From: Sporichthyaceae bacterium
GTDB lineage: Bacteria > Actinomycetota > Actinomycetes > Sporichthyales > Sporichthyaceae
Assembly: GCA_036493475.1 (NCBI GenBank)
Contig: DASXPS010000118.1
Coordinates: forward strand, 1 to 64,000
Direction of reading: 5' to 3'
Length of the DNA: 64,000 bases
Shown here in pieces: positions 10,319 through 19,458 of this stretch. Each line of letters starts with the position of its first letter. The first letter of the stretch is position 1. The position numbers and the translations under genes are program-made. The notes beneath the pieces were generated by a model that searched no databases, was not told the DNA's origin, and was given only the letters and a program-made list of their open reading frames with translations.

Positions 10319-10662
10319 TGGCTTACGACGTACACCTCGCCGACCGTGTCCGGGAGCCGCTGGTGGACGGCTCGCCGGTGACCGAACAGAGGATGTTCGG
10401 AGGACTCGCCTTCCTCGTCGCCGGCAAGATCGCAGTAGCGGCAAGCAGCCAAGGTGGCCTTTTGGTGCGGGTCGATCCGGCACGCACCTACCATCTCCTC
10501 GCCACCACCAACGCGCGGCCGATGGAGATGAGAATCCGAGCGATCCAGGGCTGGCTACACATCGACGGCGACGACCTGCGCACCAAGCGCCAACTGGCCG
10601 AATGGATCGCCGTCGGGACAACCACCGCGAGAAACACGCCCGCCACGGGAGCGAATCGATGA
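10318..10662 (+). CDS. TfoX N-terminal domain protein
   Basis: A 114-residue protein made of a single TfoX-N domain: TEQRMFGGLAFLVAGKIAVA, then GGLLVRVDPA, then a C-terminal helix with KRQLAEWI. The GTG start overlaps the dehalogenase stop by one base, so the two are translationally coupled. TfoX regulates competence in gamma-proteobacteria, but stand-alone actinobacterial copies are common and of unknown role. It belongs to the inserted accessory segment. Confidence 0.85.
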   Translation: MAYDVHLADRVREPLVDGSPVTEQRMFGGLAFLVAGKIAVAASSQGGLLVRVDPARTYHLLATTNARPMEMRIRAIQGWLHIDGDDLRTKRQLAEWIAVGTTTARNTPATGANR

Positions 10663-10716
10663 CCAGCACCCGCCCAGATCCCCGTCCCAGACCCTGATGC
10701 CCAGAAGGGCGCTGAC

Positions 10717-11553
10717 ATGGCCCCAGCCGCGACGCACAGCGGTGCACCCGACACCATGGCCCGGGCTCGCGCCGCGTTGCGCGACGTCGTCCCCAGCCTC
10801 GTCACACTTGTGAGCTGCATCCCTGACGCCAACTCAGCGTCGGTCGGTACCTGGACGGTGGGCGACGTCGCGGCTCACCTGTCCCATTCTTTTCGCGCCG
10901 ACACCGACGCCATCGCCGGAAGGCCAGTCCCGGAAACCGTTGTGACGAAAGCGGGCATAGCCGAGGCCACCGCGAAGCTGCTGGCCGAGGACAGTGAACG
11001 GGACCCAGCTGCACTCGCGGCCCGCATCGGCACACTCGCAGGCGAGTTCGACGACGTCGCGTCGCGTTCGCAATCAGCGACCGTCGATTGGCTTCAAGGT
11101 ACCCGCCTGCCGGTTTCGGCGGTGGCTTGTCACCTGCTGAACGAGTGCCTCATCCACGGCCATGACATCGCCACAGCCACCGGGCGACCGTGGCCGATAC
11201 AGCGCCACCATGCCCTCCTCGCGATCGAGGCCTTCGTGCTTCCACTGATCGCGGCCCTGCCGCCCACCGCTTTCCTGAACCAAGAGAAGGCCGGATCCTT
11301 CCGAGCTCGCATCGAGCTGCGCCTACGCGGAGGCCAACGAACGGTAATGGTCTTCGACCGCGGTTCGCTGACGCTCGACACGGGGCGCGCACCTGAAGTT
11401 GACGCCCACATCTCCGCCGACCCCCAGGCCTTCCAGCTGCTATTCATCGGCCGCCAAGGAATATGGAAACCAATTCTCGAAGGGAAGCTCACCGCGTGGG
11501 GACTGCGTCCCTGGAAGCTCCCCCGCATGCTCACCGTAATGAGCCCCCCGTAA
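10717..11553 (+). CDS. MDMPI-family mycothiol-dependent enzyme with SCP2 domain
   Basis: A 278-residue protein of the maleylpyruvate isomerase family. The N-terminal DinB-like four-helix bundle (residues ~10-155) carries the metal-ligand histidines in TVGDVAAHLSH and CLIHGHDIA. The C-terminal part (~185-278) resembles an SCP2 domain. Family members use mycothiol in isomerase or transferase reactions; the substrate here is unknown. It lies 54 bases after the TfoX-N gene on the same strand. Together with the HxlR regulator and the dehalogenase it suggests a small catabolic or detoxification set, which is inference. Confidence 0.8.
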   Translation: MAPAATHSGAPDTMARARAALRDVVPSLVTLVSCIPDANSASVGTWTVGDVAAHLSHSFRADTDAIAGRPVPETVVTKAGIAEATAKLLAEDSERDPAALAARIGTLAGEFDDVASRSQSATVDWLQGTRLPVSAVACHLLNECLIHGHDIATATGRPWPIQRHHALLAIEAFVLPLIAALPPTAFLNQEKAGSFRARIELRLRGGQRTVMVFDRGSLTLDTGRAPEVDAHISADPQAFQLLFIGRQGIWKPILEGKLTAWGLRPWKLPRMLTVMSPP

Positions 11554-11723
11554 GCCGTTCGACCACCGACCCGGCACGAAGCGCGCGCGATCGTCCACTG
11601 ACCGAGGGGTGCACAACCCGGCAAGAGTCGGGTATCACCGACCGCTCGTACGCCGGGCGGCCGGGTCGCGCTCGGCCTGCCATCTGCCCAAGGCCCCCGC
11701 CGAGACGCGTGCGTACTTGGCCA

Positions 11724-11830
11724 GTGACGACTTGCACGTCGCGGACGCCGACACCCCGGCGTTGGAGCTCTACCGGTCGATGGGGTTCGTGGTCCGCCGC
11801 GAAGTGCACTTCGTGGTGCTGACGCGCTAA
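11724..11830 (+). pseudogene. C-terminal remnant of a second GNAT gene
   Basis: The reading DLHVADADTPALELY.. ending REVHFVVLTR matches the last ~35 residues of the intact GNAT protein ending at 7972, at roughly 80% base identity. The rest of the gene is missing; upstream sequence (11554-11723) is not recognisably GNAT. Its stop overlaps the end of metH, which runs in the opposite direction. It marks the right boundary of the inserted segment. Confidence 0.75.
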
Positions 11831-14800
11831 GCGTTGAAGTACTTCGCCTCGGGGTGGTGCACGATCAGGGCGTCGGTGGACTGCTCCGGGTGCAGCTGTA
11901 GCTCCTCGGACAGCGTGACGCCGATCCGGTCGGGCTTGAGCAGCTCGACGAGCTTGATGCGGTCCTCCAGGTCCGGGCAGGCCGGGTAGCCGAAGGAGTA
12001 GCGCGAGCCGCGGTAGCCCTGCTTGAGCATCGTGTTCAGGTCGCCGTCCTCGTCGCCGAAGCTGAGCTCCTCACGCACCCGCGCGTGCCACATCTCGGCC
12101 AGCGCCTCGGTCAGCTGCACGGACAATCCGTGCAGCTCGACGTAATCGCGGTAGGAGTTGGCGGCGAACAGTTCCTTGGTCACCTCCGCGATCCGGCCGC
12201 CCATGGTCACCAACTGGAAAGCAACCACGTCGATCTCGCCGGACTCCTTGGGCCGGAAGAAATCCGCCAGGCACAGGTGCCGGTCGCGGCGCTGCCGCGG
12301 GAAGGAGAACCGTAGGCGCTCGGTGCCCGGCTCTCCCCCGGACCCCTCGGAGTGCGCCACCACCAGGTCATCGCCCTCGGACCAGCACGGGAAATAGCCG
12401 TAGATGACCGCGGCCTCGAGCATGTTCTCGGTGAGCACCCGGTCCAGCCACATGCGCAGCCGCGGGTGTCCCTCCGTTTCCACCAGTTCTTGGTAGCCGG
12501 GGCCGTCGTCGCGGCCACGCGTGGGCTTGAGTCCCCACTGGCCGAGGAACAGCGCCCGCTCATCGATCCACGAGGCGTAGTCGGCCAACTGGATGCCGCG
12601 CACGATGCGCTCACCCCAGAACGGCGGGACCGGCACCTTGTTGTCGGCGGCCACGTCCGAACGCGCGGGCATGTCCTCCGGCGCGGTCTCGATCAGTTTG
12701 GCCGCGCCGGTCACCCGACGCTTGCGCAGCGGCGGCAACTCCGCGCCGGGTACGCCGCGCTTGACGGCCATGAACGCGTCCATCAGGCGCAGACCCTCGA
12801 ACGCGTCGCGGGCATAGCGCACCTGGCCGGGGAACTGACCGGCCAGGTCCTCCTCGACGTAGGCCCGGGTCAACGCCGCACCGCCGAGCAGAATCGGCCA
12901 TCGGTCAGACAACTGACGACTCGTCAGTTCTTCCAGATTCTCCTTCATGATCACCGTGGACTTCACCAGCAGCCCGGACATGCCGACCACGTCGGCCCGG
13001 TGCTCCTCGGCGGCCTCGACGATCGCCGCGATCGGCTGCTTGATGCCGATGTTGACCACGGAGTAACCGTTGTTGCTCAGGATGATGTCGACGAGGTTCT
13101 TACCGATGTCGTGCACGTCGCCCTTGACCGTGGCCAGCACGACGGTGCCCTTACCGGATTCCTCGCCCTCGACCTTTTCCATGTGCGGTTCGAGGTGGGC
13201 CACTGCGGTCTTCATCACCTCGGCGGACTGCAGCACGAACGGCAGCTGCATCTGCCCCGAGCCGAACAGCTCACCGACTGTCTTCATGCCGGACAGCAAC
13301 GTCTCGTTGATGATCTCCAGCGCCGGACGCTCGCGCAGCGCCAGATCGAGGTCGTCCTCCAGACCCTTGCGGGCGCCGTCGACGACCCGGCGCTCCAGCC
13401 GCGCGAACAGCGGTAGCCCGAGCAGTTCGGACTCCTTCTCCGCGGCCATCGACTTGGAGTCCACGCCCTCGAACAGTTCGAGGAACTTCTGCAGCGGGTC
13501 GTAGGCCGAGGTGTCCGCGGTCGCCGGGCGACGCCGGTCGTAGATGAGGTCCAGCGCGGTGTTGCGCTGTTCCTCGTCCAATCGCGCCATCGGCAGGATC
13601 TTCGACGCGTGCACGATCGCGGAGTCCAGCCCGGCCTTCTGAGCCTCATTCAGATAGACCGAGTTGAGCACCATGCGCGCCGCCGGGTTCAGCCCGAAGG
13701 AGATGTTCGACAGGCCCAGCGTGGTCTGCACCGTGGGATAGCGCTGCTTGAGCAGCCGGATCCCCTCGATGGTTTCCTCGCCGTCCTTGCGCGATTCCTC
13801 CAGCCCGGCGCCGATGGTGAACGCCAGGCAATCCACGAAGATGTCCTCGACCCGCATGCCCCACTTCGCCACCAGGTCGTCGATGGTGCGCGAGGCGATC
13901 TCGACCTTGCGTTCGGCCGTGCGGGCCTGGCCCTGCTCGTCGATGCACATGACCACGACGCCGGTGCCGTGCTCCTGGACCAGCGGCATGATCCGGGCGA
14001 AGCGGGACTCCGGGCCGTCGCCGTCCTCGAAGTTGACCGAGTTGATGATCACCCGGCCGCCGATGCACTCCAGGCCGGCCTGCAGCACCGCGGGCTCCGT
14101 GGAGTCCAGCACCAGCGGCAGCGTGGAGGCCGTGGCGAAGCGCCCGGCCAGTTCCTTCATGTCCGCGACGCCGTCGCGGCCGACGTAGTCCACGCACAGG
14201 TCGAGCAGGTGCGCGCCGTCGCGGGTCTGGGCGCGGGCGATGTCCACGCAGTCGTCCCAACGGCCCTCGAGCATCGCCTCGCGGAACGCCTTGGACCCGT
14301 TGGCGTTGGTGCGCTCACCGATAGAGAGGTACGCGGTGTCCTGCTTGAACGGCACCGTCGTGTAGAGCGATGCGACGCCGGGCTCGGGCCGCGGCTTGCG
14401 CTTGCCCTTCTCGGCCGCGCGGACCCGCTCGACCAGCACGCGCAGGTGCTCCGGCGTGGTGCCGCAGCAGCCGCCGACCAGGGACAGCCCGTAATCCCGG
14501 ATGAAGCCGACGTGCGCGTCGGCAAGCTCATCGGGTCCCAGCGGGTAGTGCGCGCCGTTCGGCCCGAGCACGGGCAGTCCCGCGTTCGGCATGGCGGACA
14601 CCCCGATCCGGGAGTGCTTGGAGAGGTAGCGCAGGTGTTCGCTCATCTCGGCCGGGCCGGTGGCGCAGTTCAGCCCGATCAGCTCGATGCCCAGCGGTTC
14701 CAGCGCGGTCAGCGCGGCGCCGATCTCCGAGCCGAGCAGCATGGTCCCGGTGGTCTCCACGGTCACCTGGGCGAACACCGGCAGGTCCACGCCCATGGCC

Positions 14801-15345
14801 TGCAGTGCGCGCCGCGCGCCGAGGATGGATGCCTTGGTCTGCAGCAGGTCCTGGCTGGTCTCCACCAGCACCGCGTCGATGCCGCCGGCGACCATGCCCT
14901 CGGTCTGCTGCTGGTAGGCATCGCGGAGCTTCGCGTAGGGCGCGTGGCCCAGCGTGGGCAGCTTGGTGCCCGGACCCATCGAGCCGAGCACCCAACGCTG
15001 CTGCCCGGTCTGCTCGGTCCAGTGCTCGGCCGCCTCCCGGGCGATCCGCGCGCCGGCCTCGGCCAGTTCACCGATGCGTTCTGGTATGTCGTACTCACCG
15101 AGATTCGCGAGATTGGCACCGAAGGTGTTCGTCTCCACCGCGTCGACGCCGACCTCCAGATAGGCGTCGTGCACCGAGCGGACCACGTCGGGCCGGGTCA
15201 CGTTGAGGATCTCGTTGCAGCCCTCGTAGCCCTGGAAATCCTCCAGGTGAAGGTCGTGGGCTTGCAGCATGGTGCCCATGGCGCCGTCTGCGACGACAAC
15301 TCGCTCGACCAGGGCCTGGCGCAGGGCGGCAACGGAGGGCTTCAT
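11827..15345 (-). CDS. metH: Cobalamin-dependent methionine synthase
   Basis: A 1172-residue enzyme that transfers methyl from methyltetrahydrofolate to homocysteine through methylcobalamin. All four modules are visible. The homocysteine-binding domain (~1-325) has its zinc cysteines in GLNCATGP and GGCCGTTPEH. The pterin-binding domain is ~345-620. The B12 domain (~650-890) contains GDVHDIGKNLV, with the axial His. The AdoMet reactivation domain is ~910-1172. Length is close to the usual ~1200. There is no room for a cobalamin riboswitch: only ~63 bases separate its start from the divergent PAC2 gene. Its cofactor fits the cob genes at 51-64 kb. Confidence 0.97.
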   Translation of the reverse strand: MKPSVAALRQALVERVVVADGAMGTMLQAHDLHLEDFQGYEGCNEILNVTRPDVVRSVHDAYLEVGVDAVETNTFGANLANLGEYDIPERIGELAEAGARIAREAAEHWTEQTGQQRWVLGSMGPGTKLPTLGHAPYAKLRDAYQQQTEGMVAGGIDAVLVETSQDLLQTKASILGARRALQAMGVDLPVFAQVTVETTGTMLLGSEIGAALTALEPLGIELIGLNCATGPAEMSEHLRYLSKHSRIGVSAMPNAGLPVLGPNGAHYPLGPDELADAHVGFIRDYGLSLVGGCCGTTPEHLRVLVERVRAAEKGKRKPRPEPGVASLYTTVPFKQDTAYLSIGERTNANGSKAFREAMLEGRWDDCVDIARAQTRDGAHLLDLCVDYVGRDGVADMKELAGRFATASTLPLVLDSTEPAVLQAGLECIGGRVIINSVNFEDGDGPESRFARIMPLVQEHGTGVVVMCIDEQGQARTAERKVEIASRTIDDLVAKWGMRVEDIFVDCLAFTIGAGLEESRKDGEETIEGIRLLKQRYPTVQTTLGLSNISFGLNPAARMVLNSVYLNEAQKAGLDSAIVHASKILPMARLDEEQRNTALDLIYDRRRPATADTSAYDPLQKFLELFEGVDSKSMAAEKESELLGLPLFARLERRVVDGARKGLEDDLDLALRERPALEIINETLLSGMKTVGELFGSGQMQLPFVLQSAEVMKTAVAHLEPHMEKVEGEESGKGTVVLATVKGDVHDIGKNLVDIILSNNGYSVVNIGIKQPIAAIVEAAEEHRADVVGMSGLLVKSTVIMKENLEELTSRQLSDRWPILLGGAALTRAYVEEDLAGQFPGQVRYARDAFEGLRLMDAFMAVKRGVPGAELPPLRKRRVTGAAKLIETAPEDMPARSDVAADNKVPVPPFWGERIVRGIQLADYASWIDERALFLGQWGLKPTRGRDDGPGYQELVETEGHPRLRMWLDRVLTENMLEAAVIYGYFPCWSEGDDLVVAHSEGSGGEPGTERLRFSFPRQRRDRHLCLADFFRPKESGEIDVVAFQLVTMGGRIAEVTKELFAANSYRDYVELHGLSVQLTEALAEMWHARVREELSFGDEDGDLNTMLKQGYRGSRYSFGYPACPDLEDRIKLVELLKPDRIGVTLSEELQLHPEQSTDALIVHHPEAKYFNA

Positions 15346-15408
15346 TGGAGTCCTAGCTTAACTAACCCGGTCGGGTAGGTTCGCCGGACAAACGCTGCCG
15401 CGGAGGAG

Positions 15409-16287
15409 GTGCAGGTCAGGGTGATCACGTTCGACGGGGTCGATTCGCTCACCGAGCCGATCCTGCTGGCCTCCTTTGAGGGTTGGAACGATGCGGCGGA
15501 ATCCGCCTCCGGCGCGCTGGGCCACCTGTCCAACGTCTGGCAGGCGGAGTTGATCGGCGAACTCGACCCGGACGATTACTACGACTTCCAGGTCAACCGG
15601 CCCCAGATCAGCGCCGAAAACCCTGGTCAGAGCCTTTCCCGGATCACCTGGCCGACCACTCGCTTCTACCGGGCGCGGCCGAACGGGCGCGATGTGCTGC
15701 TGATGCGCGGTGTGGAACCCAACATGCGGTGGCGGGGCTTCTGTGAGGAGCTGATCGGGGCCTGCCGCGACCTGAAGGTGACCACGGTGGTGACCCTGGC
15801 CGCGCTGCTGGGTGACGCGCCCCACACCCGTCCGGTGCCGGTGCGCGGTACCTCGGTGGATGTGCTGCTCCGCGAGCGGCTGGGCGTGGAGCCGTCCACC
15901 TATGAGGGACCGACGGGCATCGTCGGGGTGTTCCAGGACGCCTGTCACCGAGCCGGGTTGCCCGCGGCGTCGTTCTGGGCCGCGGTGCCGTATTACGTGG
16001 CGCAGCCGCCCTGCCCGAAGGCGACGCTGGCCTTGCTGCAACGGGTCGAGGATGTGCTCGACCTGGCCATCCCCCTGCTGGACCTGCCCGCGGAGGCGCG
16101 GATGTGGCAGGAGGGCGTGGACGAGATGGCCGGGGAGGACAGCGAGGTCGCCGAGTACGTGCGCTCGCTGGAGGAGGCCAAGGACACCGCGGAGTTGCCG
16201 GAGGCCTCCGGTGAAGCCATCGCCAAGGAGTTCGAGCGCTACCTGCGTCGCCGCGACGAAGGTCCGGGCGGCGAGACCCGCTCCTGA
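15409..16287 (+). CDS. PAC2-family protein
   Basis: A 292-residue PAC2 (proteasome-assembly-chaperone-like) protein. Characteristic segments are ILLASFEGWNDAAESAS near the N-terminus, the central VTLAALLGDAPHTRPVPV and the later ASFWAAVPYYVAQPP. The acidic C-terminus (from ~240) is helical. Archaeal and eukaryotic relatives help assemble the proteasome; the bacterial role is not established. In actinobacteria the gene is often close to metH and mshC, as here. It starts 63 bases from metH, divergently, and ends at a strong hairpin. Confidence 0.9.
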   Translation: MQVRVITFDGVDSLTEPILLASFEGWNDAAESASGALGHLSNVWQAELIGELDPDDYYDFQVNRPQISAENPGQSLSRITWPTTRFYRARPNGRDVLLMRGVEPNMRWRGFCEELIGACRDLKVTTVVTLAALLGDAPHTRPVPVRGTSVDVLLRERLGVEPSTYEGPTGIVGVFQDACHRAGLPAASFWAAVPYYVAQPPCPKATLALLQRVEDVLDLAIPLLDLPAEARMWQEGVDEMAGEDSEVAEYVRSLEEAKDTAELPEASGEAIAKEFERYLRRRDEGPGGETRS

Positions 16288-16307
16288 TCACCTCTCGACC
16301 CGCACAA

Positions 16308-16365
16308 CTTCGGGCCGCCAGGGCACGTATCAAGGGGCGCTGATACGTGCCTGGACGGCCCGAAG
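16308..16365. terminator. Long bidirectional hairpin terminator
   Basis: Arms 16308-16332 and 16341-16365 pair along most of 25 bases with a short loop. It lies between the convergent PAC2 and sortase-like genes and can serve both. Confidence 0.8.
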
Positions 16366-16377
16366 ATGCGCGTGGTG

Positions 16378-17004
16378 CTACTGGCTCAGGTCGGCGAAGA
16401 CGATGACGTCGGAGTCATCGCCGGTCGGTGCGACCAGGCGCAGTTGCGGGGTCTTGCTGGGGCCGTAAACGTCATCGGCCGGGACGTCGGCGAGCGCGTA
16501 GGTCTTCACCGACTTGACCACGAAGGTCACCTTGCTGCCGCCGTCGGTCTCGACGACGATCTGGTCCCCGGCCTTGGAGTCGCCCAGGTTGGCGAACACG
16601 TCATCGGCGCCGGTCGCGTCCAGCCGGTGCCCGAGGATCACCGCGCGGCCAACTGTGCCGGGCTTCGGACCCGCCGCGTACCAGCCGGCCTGCCCGTAAT
16701 CCGGGGTGTCCAGCGCACCGGTGCTCGCGTCGGTGGACAACGGCTCGATCGCCGCATCGATGTGCAACCGAGCCATCTCCAGATGGGTCGGCGTCTTGTT
16801 GTTCGGGTCCACCGGCGTGATCGAACTCGCCGCCGGCGTCGTGTCGCTCCACGGCCAGCTGTGCAGACCGCCCCACCACAGCAACGGCAGCGCCGAGGCC
16901 GCGGCCAAGAGGTAATGAAGAGCCTTCCACCAGTTGCGGTGATTCGGCCCGACCAGTTCTTCCTCGTGCTCCGGTGCGCGCACCGGCTCAATCGTCTTCA
17001 CCAT
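16378..17004 (-). CDS. Sortase-fold protein lacking the catalytic cysteine
   Basis: A 208-residue membrane-anchored protein with one transmembrane segment (~28-46) and a class E/F-like sortase domain: GRAVILGHRLDATGADDVF with the family His at residue 126, KAGDQIVVETDGG, and VPADDVYGPS. In active members the last strand reads LRLVTCGG and carries the catalytic Cys, with an Arg further on. Here it reads LRLVAPTGDDSD (188-199) and then ends. The whole protein contains no cysteine and the catalytic Arg region is lost, so it cannot act by the sortase mechanism. Its start overlaps by 7 bases the end of a gene for an LPQTA-tailed secreted protein, the natural type of sortase substrate. Confidence 0.85.
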   Translation of the reverse strand: MVKTIEPVRAPEHEEELVGPNHRNWWKALHYLLAAASALPLLWWGGLHSWPWSDTTPAASSITPVDPNNKTPTHLEMARLHIDAAIEPLSTDASTGALDTPDYGQAGWYAAGPKPGTVGRAVILGHRLDATGADDVFANLGDSKAGDQIVVETDGGSKVTFVVKSVKTYALADVPADDVYGPSKTPQLRLVAPTGDDSDVIVFADLSQ

Positions 17005-17687
17005 GCTCCCCCGATGAATTCGCGGCGCCCCGCGGCCCCGGCGGCCCCCGCCGCCCCGGTCACAGCCACGCCCCCCAACACAATCAATGCCAGCGCCGCC
17101 GCACCCAGACCGGCCTTACCGGCCGCAGTCTGCGGTAACAGCGACGCCACGTTGCGCACGGCCGCCGATGCGCCACCCACCCCGGAGTGGTGCGACGAAC
17201 CGTCGGTCGACGGGACGTTCATCAACCCCGGCGGCTTCGGCGCGGTCCAGGTGGACCCGGTCCGCGCAACCGTCCCCGTGCTCTTGTGGTGACCGGACGG
17301 GGTCGGGCCGGGCTTGCCCGGCGACGACCCCGAACCGGTCGATCCCGCTGCGGGCGCCCCCGAGCCCAACAGCGGCAGCGAGTCCACAACGCCCCCCAGC
17401 GTTGGTCCGAGCAACGGCAGGCCGGAGACGATCTGGGCCAGGCTCGGTGACTCATCGCCTGCGTCGGCCGAGGCCGGCGCGGACGTTTGGAGTCCGAGAG
17501 TGTCGGTCAGCCCGTGCAGCAGCTGACCGAGACCGAGTACATCGGCCTGCGGCTCAGCCGTGGGCACGGTGGCCGCGGACGCCGAACCGGCACCCACCAC
17601 CCCCAACACCGCGACCGAGGCAACCACGATTGCCGCCCGACCCGGGTGGATAGCCACCCGGCGCGGTCGAGCATGACGTGCTGCCAT
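16998..17687 (-). CDS. Secreted protein with LPQTA sorting-like tail
   Basis: A 229-residue protein. The ATG at 17687 has a perfect GGAGG seven bases upstream; the frame is open further 5' but without a signal. A signal peptide occupies ~1-38 (Arg-rich start, hydrophobic core, GSASA-A). The body is Gly/Pro/Ser-rich and low in complexity. The tail is LPQTA (184-188), then a ~28-residue hydrophobic stretch, then GRREF: the layout of a sortase sorting signal, with A instead of the usual G. No enzymatic domain is visible. The downstream sortase-fold gene overlaps it, so both should be made together and may interact. Confidence 0.75.
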   Translation of the reverse strand: MAARHARPRRVAIHPGRAAIVVASVAVLGVVGAGSASAATVPTAEPQADVLGLGQLLHGLTDTLGLQTSAPASADAGDESPSLAQIVSGLPLLGPTLGGVVDSLPLLGSGAPAAGSTGSGSSPGKPGPTPSGHHKSTGTVARTGSTWTAPKPPGLMNVPSTDGSSHHSGVGGASAAVRNVASLLPQTAAGKAGLGAAALALIVLGGVAVTGAAGAAGAAGRREFIGGAW

Positions 17688-18186
17688 TTCTGCCACCTCC
17701 GAACCACACGGTTCTCGAACGCCTTGAGAATGCCGGCTGGAATAGCGCAGAACAGGGTCGGCGACGAACTCGTTCTCAACTCCGGACTCCACGCGCGAGC
17801 AAAACAACGGATCATCCGTCGCGTTCTTTGGCCCCGACGCGAATAGCCCAAGCCGCCCTTCGGGGGTGGATGGGACTTCTCTGCCCGGCGGGCCGGCCCG
17901 CTCCGGATTCCCTCAATCCCCTTGCTGAGCTGGAAAAACGCCGGGGCGGACAACGCTGTGGCAGCCGCCCGGCGGCGGGATGTCGGGTGCGTCGGATTCG
18001 CCGCGATGACCGGGAGCGCACGACATTTTCCGCCGCGATCATCCGCCATGAAATCCTAAAGTCGCCGGCCCGTAGAACCGAAAGACTGGCCGTTCGTATG
18101 ATGCCCGACTCATACGATTGGCAAGCGCGAAATAGTCCACCCGGATAGGTGACAAATCGGAATTGCCACCCGCCGTGAGAGAATTT
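17688..18186. other. 500-base intergenic region, no gene seen
   Basis: It separates the LPQTA protein gene from mshC; both are on the minus strand, so it holds the leader and promoter of the former. Coding character is poor in all frames and AT content rises toward 18050-18180. Apart from the GGAGG site just upstream of 17687 I see no clear regulatory element or RNA. Confidence 0.5.
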
Positions 18187-19410
18187 CTACAACGCGATCC
18201 CGAGTAGGCCGTCGACCGCACGCGAGATCACGCCGGGCGCCGCCGGATCGGCACCGCCCGAGGCAGCCCGCGACGCCCAGTCGTCGATCGCGGCCAGCGC
18301 GCTGGGGGCGTCCAGGTCCGTGGCCAGCGCGCCGCGGATCGCGGCCAGGGTGTCCTCCGCGACAGGCCCATCGGGACGGGACACCGCGGCCCGCCAAGCG
18401 TCCAGCCGCGCCTGCGCCGCGGTCAGGTCCGCGTCGGTGTACTCCCAGTCCGAGGCGTAGTGGTGCGCCAACAACGCCAATCGGATCGCGGCGGGCTGCA
18501 CGCCGGCCCGACGCAGGCCGGAGACGAACACCAGGTTGCCCCGCGACTTGGACATCTTCTCGCCCTGGTAGCCGACCATGCCGGCGTGCATGAACACCCG
18601 GACGAACTCCTCGTTCCCGTTGTGCACGTGCGCGTGCGCGGCGCCCATCTCGTGGTGCGGGAACACCAGATCGCGCCCACCCCCCATGACATCGACAACC
18701 GGACCCAACCGGTCCAACGCGATCGCCGTGCACTCCACATGCCAGCCGGGCCGACCGGAACCCGCCGGGGAGTCCCAGCTGGGCTCGTTCGGGCGGGCGG
18801 CCCGCCACAGCAGCGCATCCAGCGGATCCTTCTTGCCCGCCCGGTCCGGGTCCCCACCGCGTTCGGCGAACAGCGCGAGCATTTCCTCGCGGTTCAGTCC
18901 GGACACCGCGCCGAACGCCGGGTCGGTGCTCACCGGGAAGTACAGGTCACCGTCCAGGTCATAGGCCGCATCGCGGGCGGCCAGTTCGGCGATGAACCGT
19001 CCGATCAGCGGGATCGCCTCCACCGCGCCCACGTAGTGGTCCGGGGGCAGCACCCGCAACGCGGTCATGTCCTCGCGGAACAGTTCGATCTCCCGGCGCG
19101 CCAACGCCCGCCAGTCCTCGCCGGTGGCGTTGGCGCGCTCCAGCAGTGGGTCATCCACGTCGGTGACGTTCTGCACATAGCGGACCTCGACGCCGCTGTC
19201 CCGCAGCGCCCGGCCGAGCAGATCGAAGGCCACGTAGGTATTGGCGTGGCCCAGGTGGGTGGCGTCGTAGGGAGTGATCCCGCATACGTAGATGCGCGCG
19301 ACCGGCCCGACGGCGGCGGGCTCGAGTTCGCCGGTGGCGGTGTTGCGCACCAACACCGCCGACCCGGTGCCGGGCAGCCGCGGAAGTGCCGTGGTCGGCC
19401 AGGCTTGCAT
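18187..19410 (-). CDS. mshC: Mycothiol biosynthesis cysteine ligase MshC
   Basis: A 407-residue class I aminoacyl-tRNA-synthetase-like enzyme. It joins cysteine to 1D-myo-inositol 2-amino-2-deoxy-glucopyranoside using ATP, the penultimate step of mycothiol synthesis. Visible features are [20 protein letters not shown] (zinc-binding Cys and HIGH-like motif), [10 protein letters not shown] (second Cys), [12 protein letters not shown] and the KMSKS-type EKMSKSRGN. Length (~410) and the N-terminus [11 protein letters not shown] match MshC rather than CysS. The downstream flank has no overlap with another gene. Mycothiol would support the MDMPI-type enzyme at 10.7-11.5 kb. Confidence 0.95.
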   Translation of the reverse strand: MQAWPTTALPRLPGTGSAVLVRNTATGELEPAAVGPVARIYVCGITPYDATHLGHANTYVAFDLLGRALRDSGVEVRYVQNVTDVDDPLLERANATGEDWRALARREIELFREDMTALRVLPPDHYVGAVEAIPLIGRFIAELAARDAAYDLDGDLYFPVSTDPAFGAVSGLNREEMLALFAERGGDPDRAGKKDPLDALLWRAARPNEPSWDSPAGSGRPGWHVECTAIALDRLGPVVDVMGGGRDLVFPHHEMGAAHAHVHNGNEEFVRVFMHAGMVGYQGEKMSKSRGNLVFVSGLRRAGVQPAAIRLALLAHHYASDWEYTDADLTAAQARLDAWRAAVSRPDGPVAEDTLAAIRGALATDLDAPSALAAIDDWASRAASGGADPAAPGVISRAVDGLLGIAL

Positions 19411-19458
19411 GGTCTCAACCCTAGGTGGCCCGGGCCCCGCCCCGGTCCGGGGCTTCGG

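Larger units (their letters stand above)
7973..11830. other. Duplicated GCL-GNAT block opened by accessory insertion
   Basis: The left end carries an internal fragment of a second GCL-like gene and the right end carries the last codons of a second GNAT gene, in the same order and strand as the intact pair just upstream. Between them lie a Tn3-type transposase remnant, a VOC remnant, an HxlR regulator, a haloalkane dehalogenase, a TfoX-N protein and an MDMPI/SCP2 enzyme. The simplest reading is an ancestral tandem duplication whose second copy was interrupted and trimmed by insertion of foreign DNA. This is inference from order and similarity. Confidence 0.6.
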
